This document shows, in pieces, positions 42,960-52,842 of a stretch of 64,000 bases of DNA. Source of the DNA: Acanthamoeba castellanii str. Neff. Its lineage: Eukaryota; Discosea; Longamoebia; Acanthamoebidae. The translations under genes were made by a program, and so were the position numbers. The notes below the pieces were generated by a model, which searched no databases, had not been told where the DNA came from, and was given only the letters and a program-made list of their open reading frames with translations. Position 1 is the first letter of the stretch. Each line of letters begins with the position of its first letter. The stretch is from positions 772,829-836,828 of the forward strand of contig NW_004457712.1 of NCBI RefSeq assembly GCF_000313135.1, read 5' to 3'.

Positions 42960-43649
42960 ATGTCGAAAGAGGAAGTGATAGTGATGGAGAAGAAGGTGGA
43001 GCAGAAGAAAAAGTTGCCTCTAGCACCGTTGATCAGCTCATCTCCAACGGCCCTGAGATCGCCGGTTGGGGTGAAGACCTACTCGAGAAAGAGGAAGGTG
43101 GGCGGGTCGAGCTGTCTCTCATCAGATTCTACAACAACTTCTCCGTCGGCCTCACCCTTGCCCGAAGGGAGGAGCGGACGGTCGAAGTGGCTGGACATTC
43201 TCGAATCGCTGGCTAGCGAGGAGGATAGCGCGAAACCGAAGCAGGATGAAGAGCAGACGAAACAAGAGCCCTGCACCACCAGCGATTCTCCCTCATCCAC
43301 AAACAAGAAGCGAAAGGCGGTCCAGATGCAGCTCCAGTTCTGTTCCTCATCGTCATCTCCTCTACGGTCTCCATCGAAAATGCGAGGCCCACGACTCGCT
43401 GCCGACTCGAGTCCAGGAGGAGCCAAATCGAGGAAGAGGAACAGGAAGGAGACGGCGAGCAGCGGGGCGAGGCAGATGTATCTCGATCTCGGCCAAGAGC
43501 GGTTCGATTGGGTGACTTGTGGCGTGTGCGAGATGACCTACGCGCCGGGCGTGCCCACCGACGAGAAGACGCACAACACCTTCCACCAGCGATTCCTCAA
43601 GATGCAATCCTCTGCCGCCTCTTTGGGAAGCATTCCATCAGCCATCTAG
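42960..43649 (+). CDS. Eco1/ESCO-type zinc-finger protein without acetyltransferase domain
   Basis: Intronless, 229 residues. The first 165 are basic, Ser/Pro/Lys-rich and disordered-looking, with SRKRK and NKKRK nuclear-signal-like motifs. The C-terminus holds the C2H2 finger of cohesin acetyltransferases: QMYLDLGQERFDWVTCGVCE, MTYAPGVPTDEKTHNTFHQR. In Eco1/ESCO1/ESCO2 this finger is followed by an extended GNAT domain that acetylates SMC3. Here the frame stops 22 codons after the last zinc ligand. No acetyltransferase sequence is visible downstream before the next gene. It may be a degenerate paralogue, a separate PCNA- or chromatin-binding adaptor, or the 5' part of a split gene. Confidence 0.8.
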   Translation: MSKEEVIVMEKKVEQKKKLPLAPLISSSPTALRSPVGVKTYSRKRKVGGSSCLSSDSTTTSPSASPLPEGRSGRSKWLDILESLASEEDSAKPKQDEEQTKQEPCTTSDSPSSTNKKRKAVQMQLQFCSSSSSPLRSPSKMRGPRLAADSSPGGAKSRKRNRKETASSGARQMYLDLGQERFDWVTCGVCEMTYAPGVPTDEKTHNTFHQRFLKMQSSAASLGSIPSAI

Positions 43650-43935
43650 GCACGTTCTTGTACAAACACACATGCCTCTCAATCAATCAATTATTTCCTA
43701 TTTTTAATCAATTAATCTTATTTTGATATCTTCTGCGGAACGGCGGAACTGGGACTTTTCGGCGAGGGCGAGGGGAAGGTGGCGGGCGAGATGGCCGGCA
43801 GCCGGCGGCAGGGCTGCCGTTATGAGGGTTGAGATGATGACGATGCTCGCCTTTGCCAGCCTGAATAGAATAGTGAATAGCAGACCAGAGAGAACATAAA
43901 CGCGAACAACACAACACCAACAGAAGACAGGAGAC

Positions 43936-44514
43936 ATGGGAGCAGAGATGACCAAGTGGCTGATAGACTCCAAGGTGGAGGACATACACAAGAAAATGCC
44001 CTGGAGGGATGGAGACGACGACGGGAGGAAGGAGCAGCAACAGGCCGACTCCGTCGTGGACGACCTCGGACAAATGTTCGGCTCGCGCCCGGAGGAGGAA
44101 GTAGAACAAGGTACTCTTCTAGACGTCTACATGTGGCCATTCGCCCGACTGTTGTACTCGCTACATCACCCCCCCCCCCGGCTCTTCTTCCTCTTCTCTT
44201 CTTCCTCTGCTGACCTCAGTCACAGAGCGAAAGGAGACAGAGGCGGCCCTCAAGAAGTCGCGCAAGGTGGCGGCCTCGCTACGAAGCAAGTACAAGCTAG
44301 GAAGTGGCGAGGGCCAGCCCAAAACGTAAGCCACAACTATGTCAAGTCCACGCTTGCGCACTGCCTCGATACAGGCAGCTGACTTGATGATATGGTGATG
44401 TTACACGTGTGCAGGGAAGACCAAAGGCAGGAGGAGAAGAGGAAGACCCAGGAGAAGCTGGAGCAGAGCCGCAGCATGCGCGACAAGATGCGATCCAAGT
44501 ACCAGAGAGGCTGA
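43936..44514 (+). CDS. Small coiled-coil protein, possibly complexin-like
   Basis: Three exons joined at about 44115/44222 and 44326/44416, roughly 125 residues. The N-terminus is MGAEMTKWLIDSKVEDIHKK with an acidic linker. Two similar basic amphipathic segments each end in a Lys-Tyr motif (TERKETEAALKKSRKVAASL ... RSKYKLG, and EEKRKTQEKLEQSRSMRDKM ... RSKYQRG). The pattern of a charged helix ending RDKYxL resembles complexin/synaphin, a SNARE-binding regulator, but the resemblance is short and could be chance. No membrane segment. I do not assign a function. Confidence 0.6.
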
Positions 44515-44616
44515 TGCTATGCGTCAACCAACGCCAGTTCATGAGTGCGGTGCACAAGAAAAACAAATAAAAACAATAAAAAAACGAATAAAAACAATAA
44601 AAAACAAATTTTAAAC

Positions 44617-46261
44617 ATGGAAGAGATGTTGGAGGAGCTGCTGGTGGAGGTGCTTTCCTTCCTGGAGCCTGTGGACCTGCTGCACCTGGCCGCTGTTGAC
44701 GCCCGCCTGCACCGCGTTGCAGGTACCCTTTGTCTGAACCGCGTAGAGACAATCTCTATTCTTATCATTAATGATAAGATTCATCTCTACTGGATTCAAA
44801 GGGGACGAGTGTCTGTGGGCGCAGCTTGGGCGTGGTCATGTGGTGTTGGCGGGAAGCGGAGCCCTGCTACCGCGTTGCCTGCTGTACGACCGCATCGGTC
44901 AGCTGGCGGCCCGCCGCGCTCCTTCGCGCGAGGTTCGTGCACCTCGGCCCACAACACACCAACGTGCTAACTACTACTAACGGGCAGGAGAAGGAGGAGC
45001 CTAGGCACTACTGCCGAGTCTGCGAGAGGCGGTGCTGGCTGGCCGCACCGCCGCCACCGCCGCACGAGATGGCCGCCCTCTGCGCTGGCGCTCTGTATGA
45101 CTTGCGCCTCTGGGTGGGTGCTGCACACCATAATCTGCGGCGTCATCATCGGGCCAACGATGTGTGATCACAGAGGTGGCTGACCTGTCTCGCTTGTGGT
45201 GCAGGTTGGCGAACGGTGGCAACAGCAGAGCACGCATTTGTTCCTTTCTTCGCTCAGCCGGCCCGACCCGCACGCTGTCGTCCACCTGTGTCGTGACCAG
45301 GTATGGACATATGTGAACAAATACGTGTACCGTGCAGTGTGCCCTTTATGTATATTCATAATATATACATCAATGTGTGATGCAGTGTGCCAGTCTAATC
45401 GACCGCCCTCTCTCTGATGTTACAGACCAAAGCGGACCTGCTGGCCCTGATCGAGTATCAGTGCTATGTGATGCTCGACTCGGTAGATGAACAGCCGGAC
45501 ACGCTCGAGGGGTCGCCCCTGCGCAAAGCGCAGGCCGTACCGCTGTACTTTGCCCAGCCCATCAGGTGCCAGACCTCCGACGCACAACTGGCCATCGACC
45601 TCCAGCTCTCGCTCGTACGTTGTTATTGCCATCTCGTTATTGTGTGGTGTGTGCGTACACTTACGTGAGACCCGCAGACACACGACAAGCTGTCGTTGGA
45701 CAAGATTGTCGAATCCTTATATCCCTGTCTCACAGCGGAGGCAGGGCAGACCGTCAGCGAGAAGCCCGGTATATACATACACACCCACAACGGCTGGTCG
45801 CTCGTTCAAGAAAACGCATTCACACCACGTTTTGGTTTCTTGTAGGCGGGCTGCTCACACTCATGACTCCGCCCGTTCAAGGCCCGACTTCCGCTCCGCA
45901 GGCCCGACCACGATTCGTTGCACGGCAGGTTCGCAACCAACCAAGCACCGTTGGGCTCAACAACACATGCCCATCGGTAACCAACACTCACCACTCACAC
46001 ACACACAACACAACACACGACCACACACACACGACACACTGCACAACTCGCTGCAGGGTAACTCCTGGCGACTGTTCTCGACGCTCGACAAGCGGCTTCA
46101 CAACCTGCGATCTTCGGCCAAGGGGCTTGGTACACTACCCCCCCCCTCCGCTCCGCTACTTCACAAGTTGTGTTTACACGGCGGTCTTACGCCACCGACA
46201 CACACACACATCAGGCCTTGGCACCCCCAACCAATTCCAGTCATTCTTGGCTCTCGAATGA
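44617..46261 (+). CDS. F-box protein of unknown target
   Basis: The N-terminal F-box is divided over two exons (MEEMLEELLVEVLSFLEPVD, LLHLAAVDARLHRVAG; DECLWAQLGRGHVVLAGSGA), with the usual leucine spacing and the DxxLW end. Later exons contain HYCRVCERRCWLAAPPPPPH, a possible Cys pair, VGERWQQQSTHLFLSSL, TKADLLALIEYQCYVMLDSV, THDKLSLDKIVESLYPCLTA and GNSWRLFSTLDKRLHNLRSS. The C-terminus reads GTPNQFQSFLALE. Apart from the F-box, no recognised domain was found. Likely an SCF substrate adaptor. The exon between 45845 and 45990 is doubtful because the frame reads as low complexity. Confidence 0.68.
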
Positions 46262-46384
46262 CACCTGCCGGGCCATATCTTTTTTGTTACCCGGTGCGTG
46301 TGCTTACGAAAGCCCTTCCCTGGGCACAGTGACAGGACCCAACAAACAAGAAGGAAGAAGAAGGAGAGCGACAACACAACACAG

Positions 46385-47945
46385 ATGGACGCGTCAACAC
46401 AACAAAGAGCCAAGGCAAAATGGTTGGCGCTGAGCGTAGGGCTCACGCTGGGCGTCCTCTTCATCTGCTCCGATTTTTTCTTCTTGCGGGACCACTCTCG
46501 CACCTGCGGCAGAGAAGAAGCAGATCTCCGCACCTTCGCTCGCTCCATCACCACCACCACGGCCGCCGCCGCCGCGGGCCAAAGGCGGGTGGTGCACGCC
46601 TCGGCCGCCTATCCGCTCGACCAGGCCCGCACCTCTTCGTGCCGGTTGGACCCGGCCCTTCGCCAGGTGCTCGTCATCCGCACCTGCGGCCCCCTCACCC
46701 CCGTACGCCCCCCCCCTCCACCAACCTTTGGATCTCTCTCCGACCCGGACCCTTTCGTGTACTTGCGATCGCTGATTGGCGGCCTGATTAAATTTTGAAC
46801 ACAAAAATTTTAAAAATGTTGTAGGGACTGCGTGCGTCGTACGCCAAGTACGCGAGGGAGCTGAGGGCCTCGCCCCACTACGACCTGTGGCTCCTCTATG
46901 ACATCGGCACCGAGGTACCACCAAACCTAACGGCCGACAATGAGGTGCTGGCCGAGTACTACGAGCTGCAGCGGGAGTACCCCGGGCTGGGCCTGTTCCT
47001 CTACAACGCCAGCGACGTCAAGGCGCTCCTCCCGACTGCGGCCTACATCCAGAAGGACGCGACGCCCAACTTTTGGTTCCACGACGCGTCGCTCTTCCTC
47101 TGGTCCATCACCTGCCGCCCTGACCTCTGGCGCACCCCACCACTTCCGCCAAGCAGGTTCATTTATTTTATTCCTCTCTCTATATATATATTATATATTT
47201 ATGTGTTTGTGTCCTTAACGTACATGTTCACTATTTTGCACGTGATCAGGGAGAGCGAGCTGTATATTTGGACAGTCGAGCACGATGCCATCTACTTTGG
47301 TGACGTGTCTATGTTCCTCGACGAGCACAACACCAACACTGCAGGTTTATCTCTCACTACAAACACTCTTCTGCCTGCGGCGGTGTGTGTGTGGGTGGTG
47401 TGCGTGTGTGTGTGCGGTGTGCGTGCGTGTGTGCGTGTGTGGTGTGTGGTGTGCGTGTGTGCGTGTGCGTGGCGTGCTGTGCTGTGTGTTACTGATCGGT
47501 TGCGCCGCGCGTGCATCCAGACTACATTGCCGACTATTCTCCGCTGAGGCCAGATTGGTATCACTGGAAGCAAAGCACGTGGCGGCCGCCCTACGACAAG
47601 GCCGTCTTCAAGAAGCAGCACGTCGAGCGCCACTCGACCGCGCTGCTGCGCTACCTGTACAGCATCACGCTGCTCGACGTGGTGGCCTACGGCGAGATCT
47701 TCGCGTCGACCGTGTGCGCCCTGCAGCCGCACTGGTGCGTGATGGCGCCGCTCGAGCGGCGGTTCATCGGGCCGGCCTATGATTGGAACGCCTTCCTCAC
47801 CGACGACCAGGTGGCCGCCATGTGGGCCGACCCGGCCCAGCAGGGCAAATGGAACCACGCCGTGCTGTCGCGCAAGAGCCGCAAGTGCAGGTCCTCTCTC
47901 AAAGAGCTCAAAAACGCACCCTCCCCCTCACCACAACCAAAATGA
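46385..47945 (+). CDS. Type II membrane protein, glycosyltransferase-like
   Basis: N-terminal cytoplasmic stub and signal anchor (KWLALSVGLTLGVLFICSDF), then a lumenal part over four to five exons: LRASPHYDLWLLYDIGTEVP, EVLAEYYELQREYPGLGLFL, NFWFHDASLFLWSITCRPDL, ELYIWTVEHDAIYFGDVSMF, PDWYHWKQSTWRPPYDKAVF and RHSTALLRYLYSITLLDVVA. The WTVEHDAIYFGD element resembles the W-x-(I/V)-E-x-D motif seen in uncharacterised Golgi glycosyltransferase-like proteins of algae and protists. I cannot name a family. Topology suggests a Golgi enzyme. An intron near 47390-47510 is a GTGTGCG repeat. Confidence 0.65.
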
Positions 47946-48052
47946 ATGTAGAATGTAAATAAACCGGTAATTAACTGTTATCATTATTTATTTATGAAAT
48001 GTAAAGTTATATTTAGAAAAATATTTGTTCGCATTGGATTGTGTGGATTGCA

Positions 48053-51000
48053 TCAAAAGCCGGCAGGGCGTCCGTGCTTTCGCGGGTCGCTCACGGCGTG
48101 GAGCACGCGGGTGGCCGCGTTCTCGTCGTCGGCTTGCTTGGACTCCACCAACACCGCCTGGACGACCGCGATCTCCTCCTTGCGGCCCATCTGCGCAGAT
48201 GTACGCGCAGTTGCATTCGTAGGTAGGTAAGCGTGCCACCATGTCATGTGCGCGTGCGCGTGCGCATGCGGTCGTGTGTGTCTGCGTGTGCCGTACCTGA
48301 TGGCCGCGCTGCGCAAGTTCTCGTATGATGTCCTGCGCGAAGCCCGTTTCGGTGTAGACCTGCACACGCCGACGTGGAGGGGGAAAAGGTGAGTTGAGTT
48401 GATGGCATGTGTGGTGGTGTGGTGATGGTGGTGGTGGTGGTACGTCGGTGGGGAGGAGCTGGTGGTGGACGCGCGGTCGCGACACGGCCTTCCACAGGCC
48501 TTGCCGGTAGTCCACCACGTTGAGGAACGTCTGCAGGGTGCCCGTGATGATTCGCGAACCGCCTGCACCGCACACCGCACACACACACGCACGCGCACCA
48601 GTAAAGTTAACACGCGCGTTCCATCGCACGCACAACACCCCACACAAAAAAACGCGCGTACCTGATGCGCCGACAATCAGATAGACCTCGCCATCCTTCA
48701 ACACTATCGATGGCGACATGGACGAGAGTGGTCGCTTGCCCGGCCCTGGCCAGGTGCCACACAGAAAAGAAAAGAATAAGTAATGTTATTTATAAAAGCA
48801 TAACATTAAAAAATAAAAATGAATTAATGAATTAATGAATTAATGAATTCGTTGGGGGTAGTACGGATGAAGTTGGCCTCGGACGGGGGCAGGTCGTAGG
48901 CGTTGGCCCGCCCGGGGATCGAGAAGTCGTCCATTTGGCTATTCAGCACCACGCCCGTCGACGGCGACAGCACCTTCGAGCCGAAGATGAGGTTCACCTG
49001 AGGTGGCGCCAACCACTCAAATCAGCCTGTGTCGTGTGTGCGTGTGTGCGGTCGTGCGTGTGCGTGTGCGTGTGCGTGTGTGCGGTCGTGCGTGTGCGTG
49101 TGCGTGTGCGTGTGCGTGTGCGTGTGCGTGTGCGTGTGCCATGTTACCGTGGAGGTCATGGAAACGGCGGTGCCGTCGGGGTCGATGACGGAGATGTGGG
49201 TGGTGCCCTCGTTGTTGATGGGGTTGCCCAGAGGCACCATGTCCTCGTAGTGGGTGTAGGGAAAGGTCTTGTCGGCCCGCAGCCGTCGCCGCAGCCGACC
49301 CGCGTGCTCCTTACTCAACTGTACAGGACCACCGCACAACACGCACGCGTTCAGCTAACCGCACACGCCGCATGCAGCACGCTGCGCGCGCGTATGTGTG
49401 TTGCGTGCGCTGAACGCGACGGGTACCATGGCGTGTGTGAGGTTGTGCAGATCGGCGAATTGCGGGTCAGCCAGACCCATGCGATCGGCGTAGGCGAAGG
49501 CCAACGCTTCGGCCACCCAGTGATAGGCCTGGGCCGTCGGTCCTGCAGTCGCCAACAATAAACAAAATCCGTGTCGCGTGCACGCGTCGTGTGTGTCGTG
49601 TCGCGTGCGTGCGTGTCGTGTCGTTTCGCGTGCGTGCGTCGAGTTTAGTGCGTTGCGTACCGAGCAGGGGCAGATTGTAGGCCTCGAGCAGGTTGAGCGC
49701 CATCACCACGCAAGCGCCGCCGAACGGTGGACCTGCGCTTTATTTAGTATTGTTAGTATTAAAATAGTAGAAAAAACAAATAAATTATAAAGTATAAATC
49801 AAAGCCATGGTGATGGAGTACCTCAGCACCTCCAGCCCGCGGTAGAATCCCTTCACCGGCGTTCGCACCTACATTTGTGTGTTGCGTTGCGTTGTGTGTG
49901 TGCGCGCGCGCGCGTGCGTGTGTGTGTGTTAAGGGTGGTGTTAAGAAGTGTGAAGTGTGAAGTGTGAACCTTAACGGTGCCGTTGTGGAGGTAGTTGTGA
50001 AGATCGTCGGCGGTGATGATGCCTCCAGCCTGCTGGATGTCGGCCACCAGCTGTTGCGCCAGCGATGACGTACGCGAGTAGAACGCCGATGCGCCGTTCT
50101 CTGCCTGCACCGCACGACACGCACCGCACGCACCGCAGGCGATTGGAACAATCATTCAAATCTCCACGAATCAAAAAAATGGAAATGGTGTAAAACGAAC
50201 CACGAGCGCGAGCGTGTCGGCCAGGCGCGGATTGGAGACCGTGTCGCCCTCCTTCTTGCGCACCCCGTCGGGCGCGTACACCGACCGAAGCCCCGGGTCC
50301 ACCACGATCTCCGGCGTGTCCTGCACAATGCGGTCAGGACCGAAGTCTTAAAAGAAGAGAAAAGAAGAGAAAAGAAATGAAAAACTATGTAAGAGAAGAA
50401 GACGAGAGTACGGCGATCCACTTGGCGAGGAGCGCGGGAACGGTGAAGTTGCGGGCCAGCTGGGCCGAGGGCATGACGAGGTCCTTCCACGCCACGTGGC
50501 CCGACCCGTGCTGCTGCCACGCGTACTCGAGCCCGGCCAGCTCGCCCGGCACCGCCACGCTGAGCCCGCCCGTGCGGCTGGCCTCGACCGGTCGGTCGCG
50601 GTACATGTCCTGCGACGCCGCGCTGGGCGCCACCTCCCTGAAGTCGATCAGCTCGCTATGCCCCTCTTTCGTGTGCAGCCTTAAGGTGGTCGCCAATGTA
50701 CACGTGCCATACAGATACACACACGCGTTGTGGTTTAGGCTTGATTGCAGATTGGGCCACGTGTGGTTCATAAAGACGACGATCAGAGGTGGTGAGAGAC
50801 GTACAGCAGGACGCCACCGCCGCCGATCCCCGAGGAGAAGCTGTTGAGCACCCCGATGCACAGACAACTCGCCACCGCTGCATCCACCGCGTTTCCTGCA
50901 CACATAAAATATTTTTTATTAAATAAATCAGATTGTTCACATAAATAATAAAAATGTAATTAATTTATGAAAATAAAAAATAAATGAAAGAGCGAAAACG

Positions 51001-51541
51001 AGGAAAGAACGAAAGGGAGCGTACCGCCGAGGTCCCGCATGATGGTGGTCCCGATGTCCGAGCAGAGGCCGTTCTCCGTGGCCACGGCCCCGCGCTGGGC
51101 CCGCACGTAGCCCGCACCCACGGGCGGCGCGGGCGAGCTTGCACCCGAGGAGTTGCCCGAGGGCAGGGTGGCGAGCAGGATGATGGCCACCAGCAGCAGA
51201 AAGACCAGCACGACGGCGAGGAGCCACAAGAGCCGCTTGCGCTTGAACCACTTGCGGCGCAGGTAGGCGAGCCAGGCCCGCAGGCCGCCGGCCGAGTAGA
51301 AGGAACCGATCTGCAGCACACCGCCGTCGTCGTGGCCGCTTAGGGCGGCCTCTTCGTCGGAGTAGAAGGTGGTGACGCCGCTCCCGCTTGTGCCGTCCCG
51401 TTCATCTTCGTCGTACTCCTCATTGTAGATGTCGTCGTTGTTGTTGCCCGCTTCCTTGTGGTTGCCGAGGATCCGAGCGTCATCTATCATCTCGATCGAA
51501 TCTCCATCTTCATCAAAAGGGGAGTGCGAACCTCCTTGCAT
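48053..51541 (-). CDS. GGT: Gamma-glutamyltransferase (type II membrane, N-terminal nucleophile)
   Basis: Extracellular glutathione hydrolase/transpeptidase. A long acidic cytoplasmic N-terminus (MQGGSHSPFDEDGDS...) precedes a transmembrane anchor (LLWLLAVVLVFLLLVAIILL). The catalytic ectodomain runs through about a dozen exons: GNAVDAAVASCLCIGVLNSF with SSGIGGGG, LIDFREVAPSAASQDMYRDR, GGLSVAVPGELAGLEYAW, PPFGGACVVMALNLLEAYNL, then the autoprocessing site NNEGTTHISVIDPDGTAVSM, where the Thr after GT is the nucleophile, FIPGR-like SMDDFSIPGRANAYDLPPSE, and PLSSMSPSIVLKDGEVYL. The C-terminus ends HGRPAGF. All catalytic hallmarks are present, so it is probably active. Divergent from the FERM/LRR gene across 200 bp. 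Confidence 0.94.
49026..49141. repeat. (GTGTGC)n/(GTGCGT)n repeat in GGT intron
   Basis: Tandem GTGCGT and GTGTGC hexamers fill an intron of the gamma-glutamyltransferase gene, with two GGTCGTGC interruptions. Confidence 0.9.
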
Positions 51542-51741
51542 GCCTTTCGTCTTCTGTGCCTAACTTTTGAACAAGCAAGTGTTGTGGTCGGGCTAAACGA
51601 AATTTCGAAGTCGCCACGGTTGGAATGTGAGATGCGCAAAATATGCCGGCATTTAAAATATATTACCAAATAAAAACGCATATTTAAAAGAGGTGCGAAA
51701 TTAGAAGTGCCAAGCACGACAGAATCGGAAGTGTAGCAGAG

Positions 51742-52800
51742 ATGAATGAGTTGGAAGCTCTGCTGAGCGATTTGGAGCAGCTCTACCACGGCAATGTGCG
51801 AGAGATGGAGTCGAGGAGCCGTGGCGTATCGGTGGGTCACCAGGCGCCGCCGATTAAATCACCACAAATGCATTACGCAACCGCCGCGCCTGGTGCTACC
51901 GCCTCCCAAGCGCCCAAGCTCGAGCTGCCGCCCCGCCCCCAGAACAACCCCTACACGCACCTGGCGCCACAGCCGCAAGTAGCGCCTCATCATCATCATC
52001 AAGTAGCGCCCACGGATCGACAAAAGGAAATGCTCATTCGGCAGCAGCAGGAGCTCATCCAGGAGCAGAGCAGACAGATCGAACAGCTCAAGCAGCTCCA
52101 GCATCATCAAGAGGTGCCAAGGCCGATGTCGCCGGGCAGGTCGACAACGGCCGTGGTCCACGCGCTGGACGACATCATGGACGACCTGAGCCAGCTCATC
52201 GCGGCCGACACCAAGGCCCTGCCCGACACGATCCTCGACGACCTGCAGAACCTGGAGCTCCGCCCGTTGACGACGGCGACTGCCCTGCATCAGCAGCAGC
52301 GGCGGCCGACGTCGCCGCCGCTGCCGGTCGTGGCCCCCATGGGGACAGTCCCGACCCGCGCTCGGCCCGTGTCGTCGTACCACCCGCGGGCCAGCGCGAT
52401 CACCTCCCCGCCGGCCGTGCAGGCCATCGGCGCCCCGCCTGGGCGCGCCTCTCCGGGCATGGCCCACACAGGTACGAGGGGGCTCTCGTAAGTAGACCTG
52501 ATCTATGCATGTCGTGCGTCGTACGTGTGTCATATCTGACCGTGTGTCGTGTCGCGTGTGTCGTGTACAGTTGCTGCCAGATCCAACACCACTTCGCCTG
52601 GCACGCACGCACACCACAGAAGCTTCTGTTTGATGTTTTGCTGACACTTGTCGGTCACGGGCGCCGTGTTCTCTCTCTCACCTCAGCAGCGCGGCCATCG
52701 GTCCACGAGTTGCACCAGCGCCTGAACGCGAGGCCCCAGCAGCTGCCCGCCACTCTGATTCCGTCCGCTGCCGCGCCGGCGCCGCAGCAGAAAGCGGACC

Positions 52801-52842
<42 letters not shown>

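Noticed and set aside
43704..43991. Minus-strand frame between the Eco1-like and coiled-coil genes, considered as a missing GNAT domain
   Set aside because: Wrong strand for the Eco1-like gene and hydrophobic/Ala-rich sequence without acetyltransferase motifs.
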